NCBI GenBank assembly: GCA_045617625.1
Contig: JAZLJA010000023.1
Location: 1 to 64,000, forward strand
DNA from: Firm-04 sp045617625
GTDB taxonomy: Bacteria; Bacillota; Clostridia; Oscillospirales; Ruminococcaceae
Direction: 5' to 3'
Length of the DNA stretch: 64,000 nucleotides
Shown here: positions 36,540-45,870 of the stretch, in pieces
Layout: every line of letters starts with the position of its first letter
How positions within the stretch are numbered: the stretch's first letter is position 1
Program-made: the position numbers and the translations under genes
The notes under the pieces: model-generated
What the model saw: the letters and a program-made list of their open reading frames with translations, nothing else
What the model was told of the DNA's origin: nothing
Database searches by the model: none

Positions 36540-38737
36540 ATACATTATATGATATCATAACGATTTTGCCGTTTTCACTGCTGGCATTGATGCTGTTCGG
36601 CGAATATGCAGGGATATCGGAACAGAACATCTTCAGATATATCCTCTGCCTGGTCTTCACACTTTTTCTGATCCTGCTCCGACATATGAAGCGGAAAGAG
36701 CGGATATGCAGCATCGGGATCGCAGCTTTCTTTCTTGGCGGACTGTTTCTTGCCGCCGGAACAGAATACCGTCGGTTGTTTCTGACGGAATACATCTGGG
36801 TGATCCGAATTGCAGGTATTTCTCTTGCAGCAATGTTTGTCGGCATACTGATGAATCGGAACATCTGGATTCGGAGAGCAGCGGCGGCTGCTTTACTGAT
36901 ATACTGCATTGTCGGAGTCATTCTGAAAAGCAAAATCGAAAAGGCACCTTTTGCATTGATCTGCCTGATACTGCTTATCGGGCTGACGGAGGAAATCCAG
37001 AGAACATGGCAGAAAAGCGGTACAACGGAAATGAAAGGCCATATCACCAGAACTGCTCCGTTCCTGCTTGCCCTCTGCCTGCTCATCTATGCAGTACCCG
37101 CACCGGATCATCCGTATGACTGGCAGTTTGTCAAGGACTTCTATCATTCTTCCGTCACGCTTATCAACAGAATTTATGGCAGCATCATGCATCCGAACGA
37201 TGATTACGCCGTAATGGGATTTTCTGACCAAGGCGGCTTTGCATCGAAACTGCGCACCAATGACGATGATGCACTTTTCATTCACACTGATCGTACGACA
37301 CTTCAATATTTCAGACTGGTCGGCTGCATGAGCAATGATTTTACAGGCAGAGAATGGGTATTCAATTCTGAAGATACACATTATTCCAGAATGATGGATA
37401 CCATGGAAACTGTCACTGCGGTTAAACAATTTGCACCATCCGACCGAACTGACTATCTGCAAAAAGTGAATATGCAATACGAAAGCCGCTTATATAACAC
37501 ACATTATCTTTTTTCACCTGCAAAAATCAAGCTGGAAGATACCCAAAAAACAAATTTCAGCATCTGTGAACAGAACGGAAGCATCGTCTCAAAGAATAAA
37601 ATAAAGTATCTGGATACATACACAGTCTATTGCTATGAGCTGAATTACGCAAATCCGCAGCTTGCAGATCTGCTGACGATGGCAGAGCCAATCAGGGAAG
37701 AAGAATGGAAAGAAACGGCTGCCGCTGAATGTCCGCATCGCAATCGAGGATATTCCTTTGCGGATTATCAGCAATACCGCCGCGATGTTTACGCATATAA
37801 CTGTCATTCTTACGGCGTGTCCGATGCAGTCAGCACGATCATTGAAGATATAGAGAACAGTACCCCCAATAGGTATGATGCAATGAAAAAGCTGGAAGCA
37901 TATCTCAAAAACATGGAATACAGTACAGACTGCGGTGCTCTGCCGGATTCCGTGAGCGATGCAGAAAGCTTCCTCGATTATTTCCTGTTCACATCAAAAA
38001 AAGGCTACTGTACGCACTTTGCGACTGCATTTGTTCTGATGGCAAATGAAATGGGAATCCCGTGCCGCTATGTGCAGGGCTACAATGTAACATCGGACGG
38101 CGGCGGAGATATCACCGTAAAACAAAGCAGTGCACATGCATGGCCGGAGGTCTACTTTGATTATGTCGGCTGGGTTGCTTTTGAACCGACACCCGGTTAT
38201 TCCATACAGGAAGGCTGGGGAATCAGCAGCAGCGATTCCTTTGCTCCCTTTACAGATTATGAAGCTTTATACCGCCGTGATCCGCAGATACCGCAAGATA
38301 TACAGGAAAAAGACGATGAAGAACCGACACATATCAATCCGCTGATTATTATTATTCCGTCACTCTCAGTCCTTGGCTTCCTTCTTCTCTTTTTTATCAT
38401 CAGCCGTTCGGTATCGAAACGAAAGTATGCACAGATGCGTCCGAATGAAAAATTCATGTATCTTGCACAGCTGAATCTCCGATATTTCGGATATCTCGGC
38501 TTTCGTATGGAAGACGAGACCCTCGCTGAGTTTGCAGACAGGATCCTGCAGGCTGACCGTGCTGAACTCAGTGCGCATCTCGACTTTATCCCGATCTACG
38601 AAACAGTTTTGTATTCAGACAGAGAAATCAACACAGATGAGATCAAAGCAGCAGAGCACACCGCCCATGCCCTTCGGTCGATTGTGAAAAAAGCCAAACT
38701 GCGGTTCAGACTGGTGCTGATGATCAAAAAAATGTAA
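36536..38737 (+). CDS. TgpA-like membrane transglutaminase
   Basis: A 733-residue protein: about seven N-terminal membrane helices (up to 205), an extracytoplasmic part with a transglutaminase core (about 440-570), one membrane helix (about 602-624) and a C-terminal cytoplasmic tail of about 105 residues. Core residues are Cys in KGYCTHFATAFVLMANEMG (about 492), His in SSAHAWPEVYFDYVGW (about 533) and the following FEPTPG, where Glu takes the Asp position as in this subfamily. Likely role: crosslinking or remodelling of envelope proteins. Confidence 0.9.
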   Translation: MNTLYDIITILPFSLLALMLFGEYAGISEQNIFRYILCLVFTLFLILLRHMKRKERICSIGIAAFFLGGLFLAAGTEYRRLFLTEYIWVIRIAGISLAAMFVGILMNRNIWIRRAAAAALLIYCIVGVILKSKIEKAPFALICLILLIGLTEEIQRTWQKSGTTEMKGHITRTAPFLLALCLLIYAVPAPDHPYDWQFVKDFYHSSVTLINRIYGSIMHPNDDYAVMGFSDQGGFASKLRTNDDDALFIHTDRTTLQYFRLVGCMSNDFTGREWVFNSEDTHYSRMMDTMETVTAVKQFAPSDRTDYLQKVNMQYESRLYNTHYLFSPAKIKLEDTQKTNFSICEQNGSIVSKNKIKYLDTYTVYCYELNYANPQLADLLTMAEPIREEEWKETAAAECPHRNRGYSFADYQQYRRDVYAYNCHSYGVSDAVSTIIEDIENSTPNRYDAMKKLEAYLKNMEYSTDCGALPDSVSDAESFLDYFLFTSKKGYCTHFATAFVLMANEMGIPCRYVQGYNVTSDGGGDITVKQSSAHAWPEVYFDYVGWVAFEPTPGYSIQEGWGISSSDSFAPFTDYEALYRRDPQIPQDIQEKDDEEPTHINPLIIIIPSLSVLGFLLLFFIISRSVSKRKYAQMRPNEKFMYLAQLNLRYFGYLGFRMEDETLAEFADRILQADRAELSAHLDFIPIYETVLYSDREINTDEIKAAEHTAHALRSIVKKAKLRFRLVLMIKKM

Positions 38738-38967
38738 TGCATTTCTCAGCGTTAAGGTAACACCACACAAAGCACGCTTTTCGGCTTCGCAGAGCATCAT
38801 TGCAATGAACATCGACCGCCTTGCGGCGATGCTTTTGCGCTTCATTCATTTTTTGCTCAACTTCGGACTCTCATATGATCGGTTAGGATGCTTTTGATAT
38901 TATGGCATTAATGAGGAAAGACTACATATTATTGATTCCGAATGACAAAAGAAATTGCACAAAGCTA
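38738..38967. other. Gap between the moxR and radical SAM operons
   Basis: No gene seen. Part is an imperfect palindrome (CATCGACCGCC...GGCGATG, about 38807-38830) without a T tract, so no clear terminator for the moxR operon can be assigned. Confidence 0.5.
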
Positions 38968-38997
38968 TTGACAAACCACGTATCTATGTGCTATAAT
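38968..38997 (+). promoter_or_regulatory. Promoter of the radical SAM peptide operon
   Basis: TTGACA, 18-base spacer, TATAAT. It is the only strong promoter seen before the block 39032-47521, whose genes are tightly packed. Confidence 0.8.
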
Positions 38998-39031
38998 ATC
39001 ATAAAATAGTAGTATTCTGAAGAAATGCTGT

Positions 39032-39322
39032 TTGGAGGGAGTTATAACGAAAGTTAAAGATGGATTTTTGCTTCGTGAAATTGCAGGACGTTTTATGGCA
39101 GTTCCCTATGGCGGCAGAACTTCCGAGATGCATGGGATGGTCGCACTCAACGAAACTGCTGCATTCATGTGGCGGATGCTTGAATCGGAATGCACGGAAA
39201 GTGACCTTATCAACGGACTGCTCTCGGAATATGAGGTATCGCAGGAAGATGCTGCGTCGTGTGTGAGGGATTTTCTCAAAACGCTGACAGATGAGAATAT
39301 TCTGGAAGCGGAAGGAGCCTGA
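39032..39322 (+). CDS. PqqD-like RiPP recognition protein
   Basis: About 96 residues, the size of free-standing PqqD-like RiPP recognition elements that bind a leader peptide and hand it to the radical SAM enzyme. The sequence VALNETAAFMWRMLE, the following helix and SCVRDFLKTLTDENILE match the PqqD winged-helix pattern. The start is uncertain: in-frame TTG at 39032 has little ribosome site, while the strong GGAGGG (39034-39039) would best serve an ATA at 39044; no ATG or GTG fits. The stop lies one base before the radical SAM start region. Confidence 0.85.
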   Translation: MEGVITKVKDGFLLREIAGRFMAVPYGGRTSEMHGMVALNETAAFMWRMLESECTESDLINGLLSEYEVSQEDAASCVRDFLKTLTDENILEAEGA

Positions 39323-39323
39323 C

Positions 39324-40400
39324 ATGGATTGCGAAAAAAGCAGCACGCTGGACAACTTCATGGCGATGCTTGAAGAAGACGCGTTCCGTGACAGAATCCC
39401 GCTGAAAGGGACATTTGAACTGACACCGCGATGCAATTTCAACTGCCCGATGTGCTATGTGCATCTGAACAACGAGGATGCAAACAGGCTGGGGCGCGAA
39501 CTGACAAATGAGGAATGGCTCCGTATTGCCAGGCAGGCAAAAGATGCAGGAATGCTGTATCTCACGCTGACAGGCGGCGAGCCGATGACAAGACCGCTTT
39601 TCCGAGAACTATACGAAGAACTTGCACAAATGGGATTTCTCATTCAGCTTTATTCAAACGGATACCTCATCACGGAGGAAACTGTGGAATGGCTGAAAAA
39701 AACACCGCCGTATATGATGCGATTCACGATGTACGGTGCGAGCAACGAGACATATCGCCATTTTTGCAGGATGCCCGATGCCTATGACCGCTATGTCAAT
39801 GCGGTGAAGCTGCTGCGCGAGGCAAAGATACCATTATATATGGTATCCACGATCACCAAGGAGAACGAACAGGACTTCCCGAAAATCGTGGAGTTTGCGT
39901 ATCGCAACGGATTGGCATTTACACACACCACCAATCTTGTGAACCCTGTGCGCGGTGCATCGCAGGATGCAAAGGCGCACTTGATCCCCCGCCCTGAGCT
40001 TTCAGGCGAAGAACTGACAGAATATCGAAAACAACTTGCTGAGACAGAATCGAAATACAGGGAGCGACGGTTGATTGAGCGCTGCGGGCATTATCGTAAG
40101 GCGTTCGATGTAACTTGGGACGGAAAAATGGTACTGTGTTCGTTTATGGACACGCCTGCGTTTGACCTGCGGACGACAGACTTCTCGGACGCATGGCAGC
40201 AGCTCAACAAGGAAGTCGAAAGCATCTGTGACCCTGCGGAGTGTGCAACCTGCAAGGCGAGAAAACTTTGCAAGCGTTGCCCCGGCGAGCTTGCAGCAGA
40301 GTGCGGCGGCACGGACAAAGTGAACGACGCATACTGCGAAAAGTTCCTGCGGCAATATGAAATACTTTATTCTGAGAAGAGAGAGGTAAATGAACAATGA
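39324..40400 (+). CDS. Radical SAM/SPASM peptide maturase
   Basis: A 358-residue enzyme. The radical SAM cluster is CNFNCPMCYVHL (about 38-49) with LTLTGGEPMTRPLF following. The C-terminal SPASM region has auxiliary cluster cysteines: CGHYRK, CSFMDT, CDPAECATCKARKLCKRCPG and AECGG. This architecture modifies ribosomal peptides (thioether, C-C or epimerisation chemistry). It sits directly after a PqqD-like gene and overlaps by four bases a short gene sharing its leader with the next one, so those are the probable substrates. Start ATG 39324 after AAGGAG. Confidence 0.93.
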   Translation: MDCEKSSTLDNFMAMLEEDAFRDRIPLKGTFELTPRCNFNCPMCYVHLNNEDANRLGRELTNEEWLRIARQAKDAGMLYLTLTGGEPMTRPLFRELYEELAQMGFLIQLYSNGYLITEETVEWLKKTPPYMMRFTMYGASNETYRHFCRMPDAYDRYVNAVKLLREAKIPLYMVSTITKENEQDFPKIVEFAYRNGLAFTHTTNLVNPVRGASQDAKAHLIPRPELSGEELTEYRKQLAETESKYRERRLIERCGHYRKAFDVTWDGKMVLCSFMDTPAFDLRTTDFSDAWQQLNKEVESICDPAECATCKARKLCKRCPGELAAECGGTDKVNDAYCEKFLRQYEILYSEKREVNEQ

Positions 40401-40699
40401 AAAAAGAATTTGTTAAGGCTGAGGTTCAGGTTATTAAGTATAGTTTTGATGATGTTATTGTAACATCACCAAACACACCGCCCAAAGGCTATGATACTAA
40501 TTCTGCTCGATATGGAACTACTCATCCTGTATGGTATAAAACAAAATCTAATAATGGTATGTATGAAATCATTGACACAGGATATTATTTTAGTTTGGCG
40601 AGTCAAACAACAGGGTCTATTTATAAAGGTGCCTACATTTGGGATAATTATTTTGGGTACGATGCGGATACTGTTCCTGGAGTTTCAGGATGCAAATAA
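40397..40699 (+). CDS. Candidate RiPP precursor peptide 1
   Basis: A 100-residue peptide. Residues 1-25 (MKKEFVKAEVQVIKYSFDDV plus IVTSP) form a leader almost shared with the next gene; the rest is rich in Gly, Tyr, Asn and Thr (NTPPKGYDTNSARYGTTHP, AYIWDNYFGYDADTVPG) and ends SGCK. No signal peptide or membrane segment. Its ATG overlaps the maturase stop. Base composition is clearly more AT-rich than the neighbours. It could instead be a small structural protein, but the shared leader and position favour a modified peptide. Confidence 0.7.
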   Translation: MKKEFVKAEVQVIKYSFDDVIVTSPNTPPKGYDTNSARYGTTHPVWYKTKSNNGMYEIIDTGYYFSLASQTTGSIYKGAYIWDNYFGYDADTVPGVSGCK

Positions 40700-40750
40700 T
40701 ATGGCGCTATGAACCTTCGGAGAAATACTTTAAATAAGGTGAGATAGACA

Positions 40751-41035
40751 ATGAAAAAGAAATTTGAAAGCGCAGAGGTGCGCGTAATTAAGTTTGAAGC
40801 GATGGATATTATGACGGCTAGCGATCCGTTCGCTGATCCGGCTTTTACAGCTGCATTAGATGCTTGCGCAAAGATATTGACTTACGATACGGTGGGTAAA
40901 ACTGTTCAAGGAACAGAAGTCACAAAAGCGATTGTTGATGCGGTTATATCAGCATCTACTGAACTCAATCAAGGAAATAGTGCAGCAGCACATTTGAAGC
41001 AAATTACTGCGATTGCAGGTTGCGTAACAAAATAA
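40751..41035 (+). CDS. Candidate RiPP precursor peptide 2
   Basis: A 94-residue peptide beginning MKKKFESAEVRVIKFEAMDI, then MTASDP, parallel to precursor 1. The remaining part differs fully: Ala/Thr-rich and probably helical (AFTAALDACAKILTYDTVG, AIVDAVISASTELNQ), with Cys at about 36 and 91, ending AGCVTK. Both precursors have a Cys within a few residues of the C-terminus. It lies 51 bases after precursor 1 and three bases before the exporter gene. Confidence 0.7.
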   Translation: MKKKFESAEVRVIKFEAMDIMTASDPFADPAFTAALDACAKILTYDTVGKTVQGTEVTKAIVDAVISASTELNQGNSAAAHLKQITAIAGCVTK

Positions 41036-41038
41036 TTA

Positions 41039-42805
41039 ATGTCCATCCTCAAAAAAATCTTCCAAAAGCTGTTCCGCGAGGAGGGCTACCTCAAAGAGGT
41101 GTTTGCCGAGCTGAAATGGATCACCCGTTACAGCGTTCACTTCCGCAGGGAGATCATCCTCTATGTGGTGATCGGGTTACTCTCCACCGCCGCAAGCTTT
41201 GGACTCAGTATATTCAGTAAAAAAATCATTGATACGGTAACGGGCTATGACACCTCTGCCATAGCCCCCGTTGCCGTATTTTATGTTGTTTTTAACCTGC
41301 TGCAAATCGCTTTCAACAGCATCATCAGCATGGTGCGCACCAAAATCAACATCCGTGTTGAACAGGAGATCCGCGCCGATGTTTTCGACAAAATCATGCA
41401 GGCGGATTGGATTTCTCTCATCTCCCAACGCTCAGGCGATATGCTCAACCGCTTGAACAGCGATGTTTCCGCGGTTTCTTCCAGTGTGCTGGGTTGGGTT
41501 CCCGATCTTGTCACGCGCTTGTTCCAGTTCGTCGGCGCGTTCGCCATCATCTGCTATTACGACTGGATTCTCGCGGTTTTTTCGCTGCTTTCTGCCCCGT
41601 TCATGGCACTTATGTCTCGCACGCTCCTGCGCAAAATGCGGCATTATAATACAGAAATGCGCAATGCTTCCTCTGATTTGATGAGCTTTTCTGAGGAATC
41701 TTTCCGCAATATTCAGTTGATCAAATCGTTCGGTTTGTCTGAGCAATATGGCGGCGAGCTTCGTAAAGTGCAGCAGAAATACCGCGATCTGGCTCTCGAA
41801 TATAACCGATTTTCTGTCGGAACTACTGCCCTGCTGAGCATCATCGGCATGGTGGTATATATTTGCTGCTATGGGTGGTGCATTTATCGTCTCTGGACTC
41901 ACAGCATCACTTACGGCACCATGACCCTTTTTCTTGAACTTTCGGGTACTCTGGGCGGCTCCTTTTCATCCCTTGTATATATGGTTCCGTCCACGATCTC
42001 TGCCGCAACTGCTGCGGGAAGAATCATGGCAATCTCCGAACTTCCCAAAGAGCAGAAACCCAATGATGTCGAAGTCAATGAGATGCTTGCCAATCATAAA
42101 TCTGTCAGCATCAAAGCTGAAAACATCTCTTTTGCATACAACGAAAGCGAGTTCGTTTTTCAAAATGCCGGTTTCACGGCGAAATCAGGCGAGATTGTTG
42201 CAATCGTTGGTTCATCAGGTGAAGGAAAAACGACATTTTTGCGTCTCTTGCTCGGCTTGATTCCGATTGCAGGCGGCAGTATGGTTGTCTCCGATGATGA
42301 TGGTTTCTCGATTCCAGTGTCACCCTCCACGCGTGCACTGTTCGCTTATGTACCGCAGGAAAACATGATGTTCGCTAAAACCGTCCGTGACAATCTGCGT
42401 TTAATGAAACCTGATGCTACCGACGAGGAATTGAATGTCGCACTCGACACTGCCCTCGCCTATCGTTTTGTTTACAAAAAGGAAAAGAATCTCGATACCC
42501 CTGTCCTGGAAGCGGGCGGTGGATTTTCTGAAGGACAGATTCAGCGTCTGACGATTGCCCGAGCTCTTCTGCAAAACGCACCTATCATGCTGCTTGATGA
42601 GGCAACCTCTGCACTTGATATTGACACAGAGGGCGAAGTACTTGAAAACATTATGTCCATGCATGAAAACCGTCTTATCATTGTTACTACACATCGTCCA
42701 AGTGTATTGAAACTCTGTGACAGAGTCTATCGTTTGAAAGATCAAAAAATCGAAGTATTATCAAAAGATGAAGTCAAGGCAATGTACGACTCATTCAGTG
42801 AGTAA
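41039..42805 (+). CDS. ABC exporter (fused TMD-NBD) of the peptide cluster
   Basis: A 588-residue half-transporter: about six membrane helices (35-320) and a nucleotide-binding domain (350-580). Walker A is GSSGEGKTTFLR, Walker B IMLLDEATSALD, H-loop VTTHRPS; the signature reads GFSEGQIQR instead of LSGGQ. There is no N-terminal C39 peptidase domain, so leader removal must be done elsewhere. The start ATG three bases after precursor 2 has no clear ribosome site, suggesting coupled translation. It probably exports the modified peptides. Confidence 0.85.
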   Translation: MSILKKIFQKLFREEGYLKEVFAELKWITRYSVHFRREIILYVVIGLLSTAASFGLSIFSKKIIDTVTGYDTSAIAPVAVFYVVFNLLQIAFNSIISMVRTKINIRVEQEIRADVFDKIMQADWISLISQRSGDMLNRLNSDVSAVSSSVLGWVPDLVTRLFQFVGAFAIICYYDWILAVFSLLSAPFMALMSRTLLRKMRHYNTEMRNASSDLMSFSEESFRNIQLIKSFGLSEQYGGELRKVQQKYRDLALEYNRFSVGTTALLSIIGMVVYICCYGWCIYRLWTHSITYGTMTLFLELSGTLGGSFSSLVYMVPSTISAATAAGRIMAISELPKEQKPNDVEVNEMLANHKSVSIKAENISFAYNESEFVFQNAGFTAKSGEIVAIVGSSGEGKTTFLRLLLGLIPIAGGSMVVSDDDGFSIPVSPSTRALFAYVPQENMMFAKTVRDNLRLMKPDATDEELNVALDTALAYRFVYKKEKNLDTPVLEAGGGFSEGQIQRLTIARALLQNAPIMLLDEATSALDIDTEGEVLENIMSMHENRLIIVTTHRPSVLKLCDRVYRLKDQKIEVLSKDEVKAMYDSFSE

Positions 42806-42827
42806 TCTATTTTGAAGGAGAAGATTC

Positions 42828-44315
42828 ATGGAAAACGAACAGTCGCAAAACGAAAACCAAATCGACCTTGTACTCTTACTCCATGATATGATTCGGGGAA
42901 TGCTCAAATTCTGGTGGCTGCTGTTGATTCTGGTCATTGGCGGCGCTGCTATTTCCCTTGGTTGGCAATACAAGAACTATGTGCCGATGTATCAGAGCAA
43001 AGCTTCTTTCACGGTTGCTATGGAGAACACTTATGAATCAGGATACAGTTACCTTTTCTATTACGACCGCAGCACGGCCGCTCAGATGGCATCCACATTT
43101 CCCTATATTCTTCAGAGTGAATTGCTGACTGACCTTGTCAAACAAGATTTGGATGTGGATTATATCAATGGTTCCATTTCAGCCAGTGCGATTGATAACT
43201 CAAACCTCTTCACGCTTTCTGTCATTAGTTCATCACCGCAAGATGCGAAAACAATTCTTGATTCGGTTATTAAGAATTATCCCACTGTATCGCAGTATGT
43301 CATCGGAAACACACAGCTCAACATGATCGAAGCTTCACAGGTACCCGATGAACCTTATAATCATATAGCACGTCGGAATTCTGCGATGAAGGGTGCAATG
43401 CTGGGTGGTATTATCTGGCTTGGCTTGATGCTGCTTTATGCATATTTCCGTGAAACAATCAAATCCGAGGATCAGATCCGTAGTAAATTGAACGCTGTCA
43501 GCCTTGGTACGATTCCTCAAGTACAGTTCAAAAAGCGTAATTCTGCGAATAATCAGGAAATTTCGATTCGCAATCGAAGAATTGGACAAGATTTTGCCGA
43601 GTCTATCCGAAAAGTTGCTCTTCGTGTTTCCAAAACCTTAAAAGAACAGAATGGACATATATTATCGTTGTCAGGTGCTGATGACGGTGAAGGATGTTCT
43701 ATCACCACACTGAACCTTGCATATGCATTTGCTGAAATGAGTCAAAAGGTTCTTTTGATTGCACAGGAAAAAGAAACTCAATCTGAAGCTTATTTCTTCC
43801 TTCGGGATATTAAAGCGGAAATCGGAAAGGTACAGGAAGTAAACGGAATCGGATTCTGCATTCTTCCAAATCATTTCAAAGCGTTATCGGCAAAACTCGA
43901 TGTCGAACATTTTTTGAAAGATATGGAAAAAGAGTATGATATCATTGTAATTGATGCAGGCAAAGGGAGTGTCACTAGCGAGGCTGCATCTGTCATTCAG
44001 TTTTCAGACTGTTTTCTGCTTGTCGTTCGGCAAGATTATACACCATACAAAAAGATTGACGACTGTATTTCCAACCTTGCAACCTTTGACTGCACATTTG
44101 CCGGTTGTGTATTGAACGGCGTAACCGGCGGCATTCTTGGATATGGTTACGGAAAATATGGCGGTTACCATTATTCATCCTACAGTCGATACGGCAGATA
44201 TGGCAAATATGGTTCATATGGGAAAAAGTATGGATACGGCAGCCATAGCTATGGATATGGCTACGGCTACGGTGAATCCCCTCTGAATGATACGGACGGC
44301 AAAGCAAATGATTGA
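42828..44315 (+). CDS. Wzz/BY-kinase-like protein with broken P-loop and Tyr-rich tail
   Basis: A 495-residue chain-length-regulator/tyrosine-kinase-like protein: Wzz domain between two membrane helices (about 28-46 and 188-205), then a cytoplasmic kinase-like domain (255-430). The P-loop reads SGADDGEGCSITT, with Cys (about 290) in place of the essential Lys of GEGKS/T, and the Walker A' acidic residue is also lost (VLLIAQEKE). So it is probably not an active kinase. Its C-terminus (about 440-485) is packed with Tyr and Gly (SRYGRYGKYGSYGKKYGYG), like BY-kinase autophosphorylation tails. Start after GAAGGAG. Confidence 0.83.
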   Translation: MENEQSQNENQIDLVLLLHDMIRGMLKFWWLLLILVIGGAAISLGWQYKNYVPMYQSKASFTVAMENTYESGYSYLFYYDRSTAAQMASTFPYILQSELLTDLVKQDLDVDYINGSISASAIDNSNLFTLSVISSSPQDAKTILDSVIKNYPTVSQYVIGNTQLNMIEASQVPDEPYNHIARRNSAMKGAMLGGIIWLGLMLLYAYFRETIKSEDQIRSKLNAVSLGTIPQVQFKKRNSANNQEISIRNRRIGQDFAESIRKVALRVSKTLKEQNGHILSLSGADDGEGCSITTLNLAYAFAEMSQKVLLIAQEKETQSEAYFFLRDIKAEIGKVQEVNGIGFCILPNHFKALSAKLDVEHFLKDMEKEYDIIVIDAGKGSVTSEAASVIQFSDCFLLVVRQDYTPYKKIDDCISNLATFDCTFAGCVLNGVTGGILGYGYGKYGGYHYSSYSRYGRYGKYGSYGKKYGYGSHSYGYGYGYGESPLNDTDGKAND

Positions 44316-45039
44316 TCTTCACTCTCATATCTTACCTAATATTGACGATGGTGCTGAAAGTATCTCTGAGGCACTCGAAATGCTTCGAGATGCACAGAGC
44401 AGCGGTGTCAGAAAAATCGTTGCAACACCACATTATAATCCAATGTATGATTGGCTCAATCGTAATTCCCCTGCCTTAAATTCGCTGTATCATAAGCTTT
44501 GTGAGGAAGCAACGGCACAAGACATTCATATTGAGATTTCACTCGGAATGGAAATTCGTGCGTTTGATGAAATGACTGTGATGCTTGAACGCAACGAACT
44601 TCTCCCATTTGGTAATACCCGTTATGTTTTGGTTGAATTTGACAACTGGGAATCTGAGCGGTGGTGCAAGAAAATACTTGGATCATTGTTGCAGAGTGAC
44701 TTTATCCCTGTGATTGCTCATCCCGAAAGATACGAATTTGTCTGGGATAAGCCATGGAATGTATATGATTGGCTTGAAATGGGATGTGAAATTCAAATCA
44801 CCAAAGCCAGTATGCTTGGACGGTTTGGGCGTGAAGCGAAATTCGCCTCTGACGATTTTCTTGAACGTGGCTGGGTGAGCTGTGTTGCAAGCGATGCACA
44901 TGGGTTTCAACATCGAACGGCTGAACTGAAATCAGCTTTTACCTATCTTTCTGAAAACTATTCTGTGAATTTGGCTGAAATGCTCCTGCGTGAAAATCCT
45001 TCGCGGATTCTGGAAGGAAAGCCATTACGGAAAGGATGA
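44308..45039 (+). CDS. CpsB/YwqE-type PHP-family protein-tyrosine phosphatase
   Basis: A 243-residue metal-dependent phosphatase that reverses BY-kinase phosphorylation. The PHP motifs are intact: IDLHSHILPNIDDGAES, VATPHY, GMEIRAF, VIAHPERYEFV and ASDAHGFQHR. It overlaps the preceding Wzz/kinase-like gene by eight bases. A phosphatase only makes sense if tyrosine phosphorylation occurs in the locus, which supports activity of the second kinase downstream. Confidence 0.92.
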   Translation: MIDLHSHILPNIDDGAESISEALEMLRDAQSSGVRKIVATPHYNPMYDWLNRNSPALNSLYHKLCEEATAQDIHIEISLGMEIRAFDEMTVMLERNELLPFGNTRYVLVEFDNWESERWCKKILGSLLQSDFIPVIAHPERYEFVWDKPWNVYDWLEMGCEIQITKASMLGRFGREAKFASDDFLERGWVSCVASDAHGFQHRTAELKSAFTYLSENYSVNLAEMLLRENPSRILEGKPLRKG

Positions 45040-45045
45040 ACGAAT

Positions 45046-45870
45046 TTGCGATATCTTAAAATCGCCACAATACTTGTATTTCTCATTTCTGTCGGAGCAT
45101 ATATTCTTACAGAATATGTTCTCAAAAATGAAATAGATACCATGCCTCCCGTAATTACAGCGGATTCTGATACTCTTGAGCTTTCCGTGTCTGATCCAAA
45201 GGAAGCACTGCTATTAGGGCTTTCTGCATCGGATGATGTTGACGGCGACATCACTGATCGCATTTTAATTTCCGGCGAGTCTTTTTTTCTATCACCTGGT
45301 GAATGCTCTGTAAGATATGTTGTATTTGATTCTGCGCACAACTCTGCAACCTATAAGCGAACGATCCGCTATACTGACTATACATCGCCGCATTTCGAGC
45401 TTCATGAACCGCTGAATTATGTCGTAGGCGGACAGGTTCGCTTCATGGAACCGATTACTGCATATGACTGTATTGATGGAGATATCACAGGAAAGATCCG
45501 TATCGTTTCCAGCAGTGTCAGCAATTATATGGAAGGTGTCTATCCTGCAAAACTTGAAGTGATGAACTCACATGGTGACAAAACCAATGTTGATGTGAAT
45601 GTATTGATTACACAAAATGCTTTTACACCCAGTATTACGCTCAAAGAATACATTACATATGTAAAGAAGGGCGATGTATTTGATCCGTATTCCCTCATTC
45701 AAGATGCCCGTGATGAGGATGGCAGACAAATCAGTAAACACGATGTGAAAATCAACGGTGTGGTCAACACCCAAACGGAGGGCAACTATACACTTTTCTA
45801 TTCATTGTCCTCAAATGATTCACTCAAAGGTGCATATCTCACCGTTGTGGTTGAGGAGGTGCAGTCATGA
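45046..45870 (+). CDS. Membrane-anchored protein with Ig-like (DUF5011/HYR-type) domains
   Basis: A 274-residue protein with one N-terminal membrane anchor (about 5-24) and two or three tandem extracytoplasmic Ig-like domains. Repeated features are MPPVITADSDTLELSV, SASDDVDGDITDRI, YTSPHFELHEPLNYVV and DCIDGDITGKIRIV, with the D(V/I)DGDIT pattern common in DUF5011/HYR repeats. It may form a surface scaffold or adaptor. The start is TTG at 45046 after AAAGGATGA; no ATG fits. Its stop overlaps the next gene by four bases. Confidence 0.78.
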   Translation: MRYLKIATILVFLISVGAYILTEYVLKNEIDTMPPVITADSDTLELSVSDPKEALLLGLSASDDVDGDITDRILISGESFFLSPGECSVRYVVFDSAHNSATYKRTIRYTDYTSPHFELHEPLNYVVGGQVRFMEPITAYDCIDGDITGKIRIVSSSVSNYMEGVYPAKLEVMNSHGDKTNVDVNVLITQNAFTPSITLKEYITYVKKGDVFDPYSLIQDARDEDGRQISKHDVKINGVVNTQTEGNYTLFYSLSSNDSLKGAYLTVVVEEVQS

